This document shows positions 1 to 7,754 of a stretch of 53,135 nucleotides of DNA, in pieces. The notes beneath the pieces were generated by a model. It searched no databases, was not told the origin of the DNA, and saw only the letters and a program-made list of their open reading frames with translations. The stretch is taken from positions 1 to 53,135 of the forward strand of contig CAZYNH010000017.1 of assembly GCA_964648295.1 (NCBI GenBank), read 5' to 3'. This DNA comes from UBA4055 sp964648295 (GTDB lineage: Bacteria > UBA4055). Each line of letters starts with the position of its first letter. The first letter of the stretch is position 1. A program made the translations under genes and the position numbers.

Positions 1-50
1 AGGGAGATAAATGTGCTTAGCAATGTCTACAAAAAATCGGGTGTATTCCA
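1..50 (+). repeat. Terminal inverted repeat, left copy
   Basis: These 50 bases are the exact reverse complement of 53082-53131; identity stops at base 51. The repeat holds a ribosome-binding-site-like GGGAG (2-6), a GTG start (13) and the first 12 codons that also begin the right-end winged-helix gene. It may be part of a longer inverted repeat that continues beyond both ends, or a product of how the sequence was assembled. Confidence 0.9.
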
Positions 51-108
51 AAATTGGATATACAGGGAGTTACCGGAAAAATCTATTTGGATCAGATCAA
101 AAATGTAA
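13..108 (+). other. Short reading frame sharing its 5' end with the right-end gene
   Basis: A GTG-initiated frame of 31 codons preceded by GGGAG. Its first 12 codons equal those of the gene at 52847-53119, then it diverges and stops at TAA (106-108). It is too short to assign. It could be a broken relative of the right-end gene, an alternative 3' end joined by inversion, or an accident of the terminal repeat. No domain is recognisable after codon 12. Confidence 0.3.
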
Positions 109-148
109 AAGGATTCGTTTCCAGATGAAATCAATCTCAGATTTTTTG

Positions 149-177
149 TTGCATTGAATACCAATTTTTGGTATATT
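149..177 (+). promoter_or_regulatory. parDE promoter with overlapping operator palindrome
   Basis: A -35 TTGCAT (149-154) and -10 TATATT (172-177) are separated by 17 bases. Between and over them lies the perfect inverted repeat ATACCAA-TTT-TTGGTAT (158-174). A ribbon-helix-helix antitoxin bound there would block the promoter, the usual autoregulation of ParD-type antitoxins. The binding is inferred. Confidence 0.6.
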
Positions 178-202
178 GATTTTAAGTAGAACTGGAGGAA
201 GA

Positions 203-448
203 ATGAGCAAAAATACTTCAATATCATTGGGTGATCACTTTGAAGCATTCATGACAAAAGAAATTGATTCAGGCAGGTATAAATCAGCAAGTGAAATAGT
301 TAGAGCCGGACTTAGACTTCTGGAAAATGAAGAGCAGAAGCTTGAAGCATTGAGAAATGCTCTTGCTGAAGGAGAAAAAAGCGGTCTTATCAACAACTTC
401 AATTCAAAGAAACACTTAACTGACCTTCATAAAAAGTATAACGCTTGA
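203..448 (+). CDS. parD: ParD-like ribbon-helix-helix antitoxin
   Basis: Antitoxin of a type II toxin-antitoxin pair: it should bind and neutralise the toxin encoded next door and repress the shared promoter. At 81 residues it has the usual size. Residues about 4-43 carry the ParD-type ribbon-helix-helix pattern (a short strand, then a helix with GRYKSASEIVRAGLRLLE), and the rest is a charged, probably toxin-wrapping tail. The ATG at 203 is chosen because GGAGG (194-198) sits just upstream; an in-frame TTG at 176 overlaps the -10 element and is unlikely. The stop overlaps the toxin start (TGATG). Family assignment is from sequence pattern; the ParD/ParE pairing is supported by the neighbour. 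Confidence 0.85.
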   Translation: MSKNTSISLGDHFEAFMTKEIDSGRYKSASEIVRAGLRLLENEEQKLEALRNALAEGEKSGLINNFNSKKHLTDLHKKYNA

Positions 449-747
449 TGAAAAAATTCGAAATAACAGAAAAAGCCGGCTTGGACATAGAGAATGTGTG
501 GTTGCACACTTTTCAAAATTGGTCTTTAGAACAGGCTGACAGATACTATGAGCTGATAATCAATGAGATCCTCTTCCTCTCTGAACATCCTTTCGCAGGT
601 ACTATCGCTGATCACATTATAAAAGGCTACAGAGTTTCCAGAGTTAAATCGCATCTGATATTTTACAAATATAATCCTGAAGGATTTATAATAGTAGTAA
701 GAATTTTGCATTCAAGCATGGATGTAGAAGACAAGTTTGAAGTTTAG
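448..747 (+). CDS. parE: ParE/RelE-family toxin
   Basis: Toxin partner of the preceding antitoxin; 99 residues, typical for the RelE/ParE superfamily. The N-terminal half is two helices (residues about 8-48, with FLSEHPFAG at their end), followed by the beta-strand core with YRVSRVKSHLIFYKY, the usual place of the conserved arginines and tyrosines. ParE members poison DNA gyrase and RelE members cut mRNA; this one has the longer ParE-like helical hairpin, so gyrase is the likelier target, but that is inference. The start ATG at 448 shares one base with the antitoxin stop, so the two are translationally coupled. No dedicated terminator is seen until the hairpin at 902-930. Confidence 0.85.
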   Translation: MKKFEITEKAGLDIENVWLHTFQNWSLEQADRYYELIINEILFLSEHPFAGTIADHIIKGYRVSRVKSHLIFYKYNPEGFIIVVRILHSSMDVEDKFEV

Positions 748-776
748 ATAAACTGGATAAACAAACTAGGCTCTAA

Positions 777-887
777 CATTGGCTATATGACTTGACCGTT
801 ATCGAAAATTCTTATACAAGGAATCTCATTTCGGTATCCATGGGTCCGAATGACCTTGATCTTCCTGTAAATTACTGGCCTGCGTAA
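777..887 (+). other. Possible gene remnant in the 748-948 gap
   Basis: The 200-base gap after the toxin holds an open stretch of 36 codons between two stops, ending ...LPVNYWPA. It has no convincing ribosome site and its only ATG is at 839. It reads like the tail of a lost protein but was not recognised. It may simply be chance. Confidence 0.15.
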
Positions 888-901
888 GTGTTTTACACAG
901 C

Positions 902-930
902 AAAAAGGGCAGTCTGCTGACCGCCCTTTA
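902..930 (-). terminator. Rho-independent terminator of the envelope operon
   Basis: AAAGGGC (904-910) pairs with GCCCTTT (923-929) around a 12-base loop. On the minus strand the stem runs into five T residues, so it terminates the operon ending at 949. On the plus strand it is followed by a weaker T-run and could also stop toxin-antitoxin transcripts. Confidence 0.8.
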
Positions 931-948
931 TTGACACTTTAAATCCGT

Positions 949-2151
949 TTATTTCTTCACAGGAAAGATATCTATCCGGTCGCCCCTGTTCTGGTAGTCA
1001 AATTCCCTGCCGTAAACCTTATGCTCAAGCTGATCGCCGATCGAATTTATATATTCGTCAATTGAATTTCTTATCCAGACATGATATTCTTCAAAAGTAA
1101 TCTTTTTTACCTCATTCGCGCCTGAAGTAACTATATCCAGCAGGATCTGCTTGTATTCCCTTCCCTGCGGAAGATCAGAAAACAGAAGCACGAACTGCTT
1201 TCCCTTATCAAGCTGCTCAGACCAGTATCCTTTTACCTGGTTCATAATAAGCGGCATAAGTTTCTTGACCGCCTGGTCGATATTCGCGTCATAGGCAGTA
1301 TTGTTACCCCAGATCTCATCAGAATAGCCGTTCTGCACTCCGAGCAGCTTTGCGGTTGAGGCGTTGAATATCTTAGCCGTCGCTTTAGCTTTCTTCTTTC
1401 CGTTGCCAAGATCTTCAAGAATGATAGAAACAGTAACATAAATGTCTGTCTTCAACTTTTTGGCCAGTATCTCAGCCATATCCACATCCTCTCCGAGAGC
1501 AAGCTGTTTCATGCTCATATCGTCCTTGATCATCGCGTTCAGCTGATCAAGGTCATAAACATTATAGCGGTTTACCGTAAAATACTGATTGATATTGTTG
1601 ATAGCCTGCTCTGTGTACCTCTGATCATACTGAACTCCTTTTGACGCATAGAAAACTACAAGTGAAGGATTACCAAGCTGGGCAAGGAGGATCCCTAACG
1701 CCTCAAGGTCATTCATCACAATATCCTTGGTCACCGCGGCCTTAATCTTTACTACCCAGCTTCCGTCTGTCTCGCGTATCTGGTTTACCACACTGTAGGC
1801 CTTGACGAACCCCTCGCTTTTTGCAAGGATCTGATCTTTTACCGTCATATAATTCCTGACCTCCTGCTCGGAGACCAGATACGTGCCAATTGCGGTTGAG
1901 ATAGCGTTCCTCTGAGCATCCTTTAGAGCCGCGTCCCTGTCAGAACCGACACCTTCAGCCTCAACCTCTGTAATGTTGTGATCGTGAGAGAAACTGCTTA
2001 ACCGATTAGCGGTCGTCAGCTTGGAATCAGTAGCGGCAGCGCCGTCTTCGTTCCTGTCCTGTCCTGGACCCATAGGCGAAACATGCTTGACTGAAACGCA
2101 GGATGATAAAAGGGTGATAAGCATTAGTACCGTAAAAAATTTTAGTTTCAT
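949..2151 (-). CDS. FlgT/LPP20-like lipoprotein, tandem paralogue 1
   Basis: A 400-residue predicted outer-membrane lipoprotein with a lipobox ending LSSC (Cys18) after a basic, hydrophobic signal peptide. Residues about 60-145 resemble the N-terminal domain of flagellar assembly protein T and LPP20-type proteins: Ala-rich repeated positions (DAALKDAQRNAISTAIGTYL) then an SEQEV...ILAKSEGFVKAY block. The rest resembles TolB/FlgO-like alpha-beta domains (LAKKLKTDIYVTVSIIL). It ends in RGDRIDIFPVKK, nearly the same as its upstream neighbour (2250-3362). That gene is a tandem duplicate but lacks the lipobox Cys and the roughly 40-residue linker found here after the signal. No flagellar genes are nearby, so the role is probably in the envelope rather than motility. 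Start supported by GGGAG. Confidence 0.6.
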   Translation of the reverse strand: MKLKFFTVLMLITLLSSCVSVKHVSPMGPGQDRNEDGAAATDSKLTTANRLSSFSHDHNITEVEAEGVGSDRDAALKDAQRNAISTAIGTYLVSEQEVRNYMTVKDQILAKSEGFVKAYSVVNQIRETDGSWVVKIKAAVTKDIVMNDLEALGILLAQLGNPSLVVFYASKGVQYDQRYTEQAINNINQYFTVNRYNVYDLDQLNAMIKDDMSMKQLALGEDVDMAEILAKKLKTDIYVTVSIILEDLGNGKKKAKATAKIFNASTAKLLGVQNGYSDEIWGNNTAYDANIDQAVKKLMPLIMNQVKGYWSEQLDKGKQFVLLFSDLPQGREYKQILLDIVTSGANEVKKITFEEYHVWIRNSIDEYINSIGDQLEHKVYGREFDYQNRGDRIDIFPVKK

Positions 2152-2212
2152 GACGCACTCCCGTTTAATTCAAAAGGCAATATGCTAAAATTTTTCCGCT
2201 TTTTCAACAAAA

Positions 2213-2238
2213 TAAAAAAGGGCGGTAAATTCCGCCCT
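2213..2238 (-). terminator. Rho-independent terminator between tandem paralogues
   Basis: AGGGCGG (2219-2225) pairs with CCGCCCT (2232-2238) around a 6-base loop, followed on the minus strand by a run of T. It lies just after the 2250-3362 gene, so the 949-2151 paralogue probably depends on read-through or on its own promoter. Confidence 0.85.
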
Positions 2239-2249
2239 CTTGTTACAGT

Positions 2250-3362
2250 CTACTTCACCGGAAAAATATCTATACGGTCGCCCCTGTTCTTGTAATCGAA
2301 CTCTTTCCCGTATATCTCCTCAATAGCATCCCCGATAGTATCAATATAAGTATCTAAATCATTATTTATCCATACCTGATACTCGCTTCCGGCCGTAACC
2401 ACCTTGACTTCCTTTGCGCCTGACTGAAGCGCCGCTAGAACAGACGACTTAACTTTTCTTCCGTCAGGAAGCTTGCTGAAAAGTATCACATACTGCTTAC
2501 CCTTGTCGAGCTGCTCTTTCCAGTAGCCTTTAACCTGATTCATGATAAGCGGCATCAGTTTTTTGCAGGCCTGATCAATGTTCGCGTCATAGGCGGTCGT
2601 GTTTCCGGCGATCTCGTCGGAATAACCGTTCTGAACTCCGAGCAGCTTAGCCGTTGAAGCATTAAATATCTTTGCCGTAGCTTTGGCTTTCTTTTTCCCG
2701 TTGCCGAGGTCTTCAAGAATAAGAGCCACTGTAACATAAATATCAGTTTTCAATTTCTTGGCAAGTATCTGGGCCATATCCACATCTTCGCCCAAAGCCA
2801 CCTGCTTCATACTAATGTCGTCCTCGATCATCGCGTTGAGCTGGTCAAGGTCGTAAACATTATATCTGTTTGTCGTAAAAAACTGGTTTATCTGATTTAT
2901 AGCCTGCTCGGTAAACCTTTCATCATACGGAACGCCTTTTGGTGCGTAGAATACGACCATTGAGGGATTGTCCAGCTGCGACATCAGAATTCCCAGAGCC
3001 TCTAGATCATTTAATACCATGTCTTTAGTTACTGCGGCCTTAATCGTCACGGTCCATGCGCCATCAGGACCTTTTGATTTATCTTTCAGCTCATATGACT
3101 TCACAAAACCTTCGCTTTTAGCCAGTATCTGATCCTTGACAGTCATGTAGTTCTGCATCTCCTGTTCGGAAACAAGATATGTTCCGATAGCCGTAGAGAT
3201 CGCGTTCCTCTTGGCGTCATTTATGGCGTTCTGCTGGCTTGAGCCTATACCCTGAACTTCCACTTCAGTAATGTTATGATCGTGCATATACTGGCTCGTC
3301 TGAGAAAACACAAGCGACATTGAGGCCAGAACAGCGCAGATCAGTAAAGCTTTCAATTTCAT
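2250..3362 (-). CDS. FlgT/LPP20-like secreted protein, tandem paralogue 2
   Basis: A 370-residue exported protein with a Sec signal peptide (residues 1-20, ending SLVFSQ) but no lipobox, so it is expected to be periplasmic. It is collinear with the 949-2151 lipoprotein over almost its whole length, including the DAKRNAISTAIGTYLVSEQE block, the LAKKLKTDIYVTVALILEDL core and the same C-terminal GDRIDIFPVK. The duplication is also visible in the DNA. The N-terminal domain resembles FlgT/LPP20 proteins; the substrate and partner are unknown. It starts 23 bases after the 3386-4108 barrel gene and has a CGGAG ribosome site. Having a soluble and a lipidated copy side by side suggests two compartments of one envelope complex (inference). 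Confidence 0.6.
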   Translation of the reverse strand: MKLKALLICAVLASMSLVFSQTSQYMHDHNITEVEVQGIGSSQQNAINDAKRNAISTAIGTYLVSEQEMQNYMTVKDQILAKSEGFVKSYELKDKSKGPDGAWTVTIKAAVTKDMVLNDLEALGILMSQLDNPSMVVFYAPKGVPYDERFTEQAINQINQFFTTNRYNVYDLDQLNAMIEDDISMKQVALGEDVDMAQILAKKLKTDIYVTVALILEDLGNGKKKAKATAKIFNASTAKLLGVQNGYSDEIAGNTTAYDANIDQACKKLMPLIMNQVKGYWKEQLDKGKQYVILFSKLPDGRKVKSSVLAALQSGAKEVKVVTAGSEYQVWINNDLDTYIDTIGDAIEEIYGKEFDYKNRGDRIDIFPVK

Positions 3363-3385
3363 ATCAACTCCGTTTTAATTTTTAA

Positions 3386-4108
3386 TTACAGCCTTATGCC
3401 CAGACCTATCTTGACCGAAAGCCCGCCCGGAACAAGATATTCATTCTTATCAACTTTATCTATAGGGAAATTAAGGAAAATCCCCTCGCTGTCGGCAGAG
3501 GTGAACACTTTCTCTCCGTCCTCATTCATAAGAGCCCCGGCACCCGTGTATGACAGCTGAAGGTCAAAGAACCACACTTTATCTATCATGTAGTTTATCC
3601 CGGCAAGTCCCTTAATATTCCTGGAGTACAGCTTGTATGTCTCGCTGTATGAATCGCTTTTCTTTTCAAGGCTCATTGACTCATGCAGATAAGCTCCTCC
3701 GAAGTATATTCCGAAACCATCAAAAAAGAATTTCTTAACAAGCCCGTACTCGAGCAGGAAAGTTGTATGGGAATGTTCGTACGCTCCAAGTACAGTTCCC
3801 GCCGGGTCATCATTTTCGTATCTCGTTATCTTGCCAATTTGAGTAATAGGATAGTCAGCGCCTATGTAAAAGCATGTGTTGGGAAGATCCACGAACTGGC
3901 CAAGATCATACTCAATCCTCATTCCCACAAGCCCGGCTCCCGGAATATCATCCAGGTTGTCCGGAGCATCCGGATAGTTCTCCCAGCTCTTCATCTCCGA
4001 AAATCCGCCCCCGAAAACAATGTTAAGACCTATTTTCTTCAGAGCTTTTTCATCGCGCGCAAAAAGTAATGCCGCCATAAACATCAACATTATAATATTT
4101 TTTTTCAT
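3386..4108 (-). CDS. Outer-membrane beta-barrel protein, paralogue of the next gene's C-terminus
   Basis: A 240-residue protein with a signal peptide (about residues 1-17) and alternating hydrophobic/polar strands. The pattern is aromatic-ended (GFGIYFGGAYL, VWFFDLQLSY) and closes with GGLSVKIGLGIRL, typical of a small 8-strand barrel. It parallels residues 306-498 of the upstream gene (4136-5632): both begin GLNI(V/M)xGGG(F/V)S, share EYD(L/V), LxKKFF and G(I/Y)xxGG, and end in (S/M)(V/I)KIGLGxxL. It therefore looks like a free-standing copy of that barrel. Function unknown; likely a passive anchor or pore for the neighbouring FlgT-like proteins. Ribosome site AAGGTGG. The gap to the upstream gene is 27 bases. 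Confidence 0.6.
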   Translation of the reverse strand: MKKNIIMLMFMAALLFARDEKALKKIGLNIVFGGGFSEMKSWENYPDAPDNLDDIPGAGLVGMRIEYDLGQFVDLPNTCFYIGADYPITQIGKITRYENDDPAGTVLGAYEHSHTTFLLEYGLVKKFFFDGFGIYFGGAYLHESMSLEKKSDSYSETYKLYSRNIKGLAGINYMIDKVWFFDLQLSYTGAGALMNEDGEKVFTSADSEGIFLNFPIDKVDKNEYLVPGGLSVKIGLGIRL

Positions 4109-4135
4109 GCTGCCACCTTTTAATCATTAAAAACT

Positions 4136-5632
4136 CTACAGTGTGTATCCCAGACCTACTTTTATCATAAATCCTGAAGGAGTAAGCCAGCCTTCATCGC
4201 CCTCATTTCCGTCTTCATCTGTCAGTTCTCCGTGGAATCTGAAACCCGCACCCGCGTCAAAATAAAGATTTTTGCTGATCAGATAATTGATGCCCCCTTT
4301 GATCTTTCCGCCGACAGAGTGATATTCGAAGTCCTCATCATTAACAGATTGAGTTAGAGCCATGTAACTGATATCGCCGCCTATATACCATCCGAACTTC
4401 CTCTTAAAAAATTTCTTAGTCAGGCCGAACTCCGCAACCACAACAGAGAGATCAAGCTCTTCTCCTGCAACTGTACCAACATCAGCCATCAGAGCATCAG
4501 CCGACACATTCAGATAAAGTTCCGAAATTCCAACAAATTTCGCAACATCATACTCAAGAGTTATACCTACAGACGGACAAATATTCTCTTCATTATCCTC
4601 AATCTGCGACCACGAATCGCTGTCTCCCCAGTATTTGAAGCTGGATACTCCTCCTCCGAGCATTATGTTAAGACCGACGAGAGGATATTCGTAAACCTGA
4701 TCGAATTCGTTGAAAAGTTCCTCCTCTTTCTCGTTCTTCGGGTTGGTGACTATAAGCAGCTGGGAAACAGATTCCTGGTCCTTGACTTTCCTGACCTTCA
4801 TAAAGCCTGTTTCAACAAATTTCTCTTTTCCCTTTGCGTCTTTCTGGAAATACCCCAAAGTATAAGCATCGTCAAGGTTCACGCCTACATTTTTACCGAA
4901 ATTGAACGATATCTCGTCCTTTTTAGGTTCGGCTCTTGTAACAAGCGCTTTTATGGTGAACGCGTCGATCTTCTTTACTTCCTTCTCCAGGAACATCAGC
5001 ATTCCGTTGGTAGCTGATTTAACGGCTTCTGTCCTTTTGTCTTTCTGCTTGCCTGTAAGATTGATGTCGAACAGGGCGGCAAGAGCGTTAGATCCCGGAG
5101 CGCTTACAGCAGCCGTAAGATGAGCGTCCCAGACGGGGCTGTCGACCGTTCCTGAATTCGCCGCGGAGTAAATGTCCATCTTAACCTTCAGCGTGCAGGT
5201 AAAATCGTCGCTGTCCTTTTTCTTGGTAATAACGAAAGCCTCAAGCGTCGGAAAGAAAATGTAAGCTCCGTTTAGTATCTTGTCCACATTCTCGCCAGTA
5301 ATAAAATTCGAGCCGTAATATTCGTTCTTGATATCCCATTGCTTTGCGGCCCTTTCTTCTATCTTCGTCGCGGTATATTCTTTAACGATACTGAAAAGCT
5401 CCTGAGGGTCCGTTACTCCCGCCGGGATCGGATTGTAGTCGAACCTGCCCATCCCTACGAATTTGTCGAACAGCATCTTGTAAACGAGCTCGACATCGCT
5501 TTGGGTGGCCATCGCGGCTTCCGGAGTCACGCTCATCCTGAAAACCGATATTGACTTCCTGTCATACTCTTCCATAGCCGCGTTAAGCACCGCAAAAGCG
5601 ACAACCAGCATTACCAGCACAGTTTTTTTCAT
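4136..5632 (-). CDS. FlgT-like periplasmic region fused to a beta-barrel
   Basis: A 498-residue exported protein, first gene of the envelope operon. After the signal peptide (1-18), residues about 25-230 form an alpha/beta region resembling CsgG/TolB/FlgT middle domains (SISVFRMSVTPEA, a GAYIFFPTLEAFVI strand, then LEKEVKKIDAFTI). Residues about 235-300 (FNFGKNVGVNLDDAYTLGYF) resemble the small C-terminal beta domain of FlgT. Residues 306-498 form an outer-membrane beta-barrel matching the neighbouring 240-residue protein. The arrangement would put the FlgT-like part in the periplasm, tethered to a barrel. The assignment rests on pattern resemblance; no enzymatic motif is visible. Start ATG follows GGGGA. 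Confidence 0.5.
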   Translation of the reverse strand: MKKTVLVMLVVAFAVLNAAMEEYDRKSISVFRMSVTPEAAMATQSDVELVYKMLFDKFVGMGRFDYNPIPAGVTDPQELFSIVKEYTATKIEERAAKQWDIKNEYYGSNFITGENVDKILNGAYIFFPTLEAFVITKKKDSDDFTCTLKVKMDIYSAANSGTVDSPVWDAHLTAAVSAPGSNALAALFDINLTGKQKDKRTEAVKSATNGMLMFLEKEVKKIDAFTIKALVTRAEPKKDEISFNFGKNVGVNLDDAYTLGYFQKDAKGKEKFVETGFMKVRKVKDQESVSQLLIVTNPKNEKEEELFNEFDQVYEYPLVGLNIMLGGGVSSFKYWGDSDSWSQIEDNEENICPSVGITLEYDVAKFVGISELYLNVSADALMADVGTVAGEELDLSVVVAEFGLTKKFFKRKFGWYIGGDISYMALTQSVNDEDFEYHSVGGKIKGGINYLISKNLYFDAGAGFRFHGELTDEDGNEGDEGWLTPSGFMIKVGLGYTL

Positions 5633-5692
5633 AGTTTATTTCCCCAAATAATTTTTTTTCTTTTCTTAACACACTCCAGACCTAAAATAACT

Positions 5693-5716
5693 AAAAAAAA
5701 TCCTGTTGGCAAGATT
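5693..5716 (-). terminator. Terminator overlapping the stop codon of the sulfatase-like gene
   Basis: On the minus strand AATCTTG-CCAA-CAGGATT (5716 to 5699; 7 pairs including one G-T) runs into seven T residues. The 5' arm begins inside the TAA stop codon of the gene ending at 5715, so stop codon and terminator share bases. Confidence 0.75.
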
Positions 5717-7190
5717 AATAATTTATCCTTCTGTTGAACAGCCTTATATCAGGATCACTGCTCATTTCGGGCTTGGTTTCGTTATAGATCATGCCGTAAT
5801 AAGAATTTTCGTCAAAGTTCTTAACAGTTCCCGCATTAACTCCCGCTGCGCCGTATGACACTTTGTACTTATCATTGAAGGTGAACTGGAAATCCTGATA
5901 AAGCGCGGCATAATACAATCTGACAGTGTCAGTCTCTCCCGGCTCAAGCTCCCTTGTAATGATCTTTGAATATCTGTTATTCTTTGCTTTCTGAACATAA
6001 TAATTTTCCAGAATATCCGGCTCTTCGAACCGCCTGCGGGATCTTATTTCCATTCTGAATGTTCTTTTATTTTCCGAATTGTTCCTCAAGACTATGTATT
6101 TTATATAGTCGCCTCCGAAATATTGAGGTATCATGTCTTCATATTTTTCGTTAATGCCTATATTCTTCCCTGTAATGTCTTTGCCTGTTGACCTTTCGAA
6201 CAGCCGGTATTCAGGTGAATAGGAAAGTTTCTTATAAATAAATTCATCGCTGAAAAGAAGAAGCGTATCGCCGCACATTCCCGCAAAATGATCTCTGCCT
6301 GATTCGCCTTCGTCAGATTCCAGATCTAACCCCCCAAAATAATTCCTCGGCTTTATACCGGACAGCTTCATCAGCTTTCTTGACATATCCGTCACGGCCA
6401 CATCTTCGTCAAACCCGGCAGACCTCCCGAAGCCGTGGAAGACCGTAATATATTTGCCGAGATATTTTGATGTTTTTGTTGAGGTTAATACTACCCTGAG
6501 TTCAATGTTATGACCCTCGCGAAGCTTCTGAACAAGTTTTCCGATCAGATCATCCGCTTTTTTAAGATAATATCTTTCATCATCCTGAGAACCAAGATCG
6601 GCATAATATATCAGATCAGAAGAGATGTCTTTAAATATTGAAGAGTGAAGCGCTTCGGTCAGTTCCTCTTTTGACAAAAAATAAGCAGATGAAACAAAAT
6701 ATTTTCCAAATTCAGCGCACAAAAGCGTGTCGGTAAAAAAACCGCGTGTGGTATAACCGGCATTCTGGAACTCACTGATCATCGAGCTGTTCCTGAGCTT
6801 TGATGATATTTTCTCTTTTATCTCCGCATACCGGCCGGGATTTGAGAATATTTTATATGGAGGCAGGCATTCAAAGAAGCTTTTCATCGAACTTTCCCTC
6901 TCGGGAGAGAGGTTGACCGTTGAGTAACAGACTTCCGAACTTTGAGCGATTTTATTTAAGAAAGGAGTAGCCAGAGTATCTCTAATTGACTCGGGATTAA
7001 GATCGGATATATCGAAGATCACTACTCTTTTTCTCTTCAGATCCTTTTCAGGGATCTTTTCTGAAGGTAGTGACCTGTCGGCAGAATCGAAGATGCGCGG
7101 AGAAACATATTCCTCAGATGTTTTCTCTTTCAGCACCACATATAGCGCTGAAAGGACGAGTATAAATATCAATATCAGAAAATATCTCAT
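5715..7190 (-). CDS. Membrane-anchored, divergent sulfatase/alkaline-phosphatase-superfamily protein
   Basis: A 491-residue protein with an N-terminal membrane anchor (residues 3-20) and a periplasmic body. The fold pattern of the sulfatase-like family is recognisable: VVIFDISDLNPESI where the first metal ligands sit, TPFLNKIAQSS, then a position matching the nucleophile (SPERESSMKSFFECLPP, normally TxPSxxSxxTGxxP), a lone VFHGFGR, and DMSRKLMKLSGIKPRN like the usual xxPTLLxLAGIxxP. Several catalytic positions are not conserved, so it may be inactive or act on an unusual substrate. The last 130 residues look like an added beta domain. It lies 13 bases after a barrel gene and ends in a terminator, closing an operon that includes metK. 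Specific function unknown. Confidence 0.5.
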   Translation of the reverse strand: MRYFLILIFILVLSALYVVLKEKTSEEYVSPRIFDSADRSLPSEKIPEKDLKRKRVVIFDISDLNPESIRDTLATPFLNKIAQSSEVCYSTVNLSPERESSMKSFFECLPPYKIFSNPGRYAEIKEKISSKLRNSSMISEFQNAGYTTRGFFTDTLLCAEFGKYFVSSAYFLSKEELTEALHSSIFKDISSDLIYYADLGSQDDERYYLKKADDLIGKLVQKLREGHNIELRVVLTSTKTSKYLGKYITVFHGFGRSAGFDEDVAVTDMSRKLMKLSGIKPRNYFGGLDLESDEGESGRDHFAGMCGDTLLLFSDEFIYKKLSYSPEYRLFERSTGKDITGKNIGINEKYEDMIPQYFGGDYIKYIVLRNNSENKRTFRMEIRSRRRFEEPDILENYYVQKAKNNRYSKIITRELEPGETDTVRLYYAALYQDFQFTFNDKYKVSYGAAGVNAGTVKNFDENSYYGMIYNETKPEMSSDPDIRLFNRRINY

Positions 7191-7203
7191 GCCGCACGCC
7201 GCA

Positions 7204-7746
7204 TCAGAACTGGATCGTAAGAGCTATCGAATGTATGGGAAGAACATCCTCGTCGAGATCGAACTCAAGAGGTATCCTGGCTGTCATTGTGTAAGCCAGA
7301 CCGACACCGCATGAGAAAATGTATTCCGTTCTGAACTTTCCTGTAAAATGATTTATCCTGAAACCTTTTGATATTCCCCCGTAGTCTTTCACGTCATCGT
7401 TGGCAGAAAACCCCAGATCGCCTGAGAAAACCCATGTCCTCGCCCTTTTTGTGAATCTGTAGGCGACACCAAAAAAAACATCGGTTTTTTCTCTGAATGT
7501 AGATCCGGATTCACTTATGCCTGTCTCAAAAATAAAACCTGTTTTCTTGGTGAAGAAATGTGAATAGCTCAGTGAAATTTTCTTCTGGTCGGAAGGATAA
7601 AGACCGTAGGCCGTTTCGATCCTGTTGAACTTGTGATCTTTGTAAACGGCTTCATCTATTATCTCTCTTTCTTCAAAGAGATCGAACTCGCCTGAAAACA
7701 GAGAGGTGTATGCGGCCATTAAAAAAATCAAGGCAAAGTGTCTCAT
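7204..7746 (-). CDS. Small outer-membrane beta-barrel protein
   Basis: A 180-residue exported protein: signal peptide 1-18 (ending SLFSG), then alternating amphipathic strands (KISLSYSHFF, VFFGVAYRFT, WVFSGDLGFSA, FSCGVGLAYTM) and a C-terminal strand ending in Phe (SIALTIQF), the usual outer-membrane insertion signal. No family was recognised. It sits 8 bases after metK and 13 bases before the sulfatase-like gene, so the three are probably co-transcribed; the functional link to metK is not obvious. Confidence 0.55.
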   Translation of the reverse strand: MRHFALIFLMAAYTSLFSGEFDLFEEREIIDEAVYKDHKFNRIETAYGLYPSDQKKISLSYSHFFTKKTGFIFETGISESGSTFREKTDVFFGVAYRFTKRARTWVFSGDLGFSANDDVKDYGGISKGFRINHFTGKFRTEYIFSCGVGLAYTMTARIPLEFDLDEDVLPIHSIALTIQF

Positions 7747-7754
7747 CGGTCACC

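Noticed and set aside
949..3362. Flagellar assembly locus
   Set aside because: Only FlgT/LPP20-like domains are present; no rod, ring, hook or motor genes are in the window.
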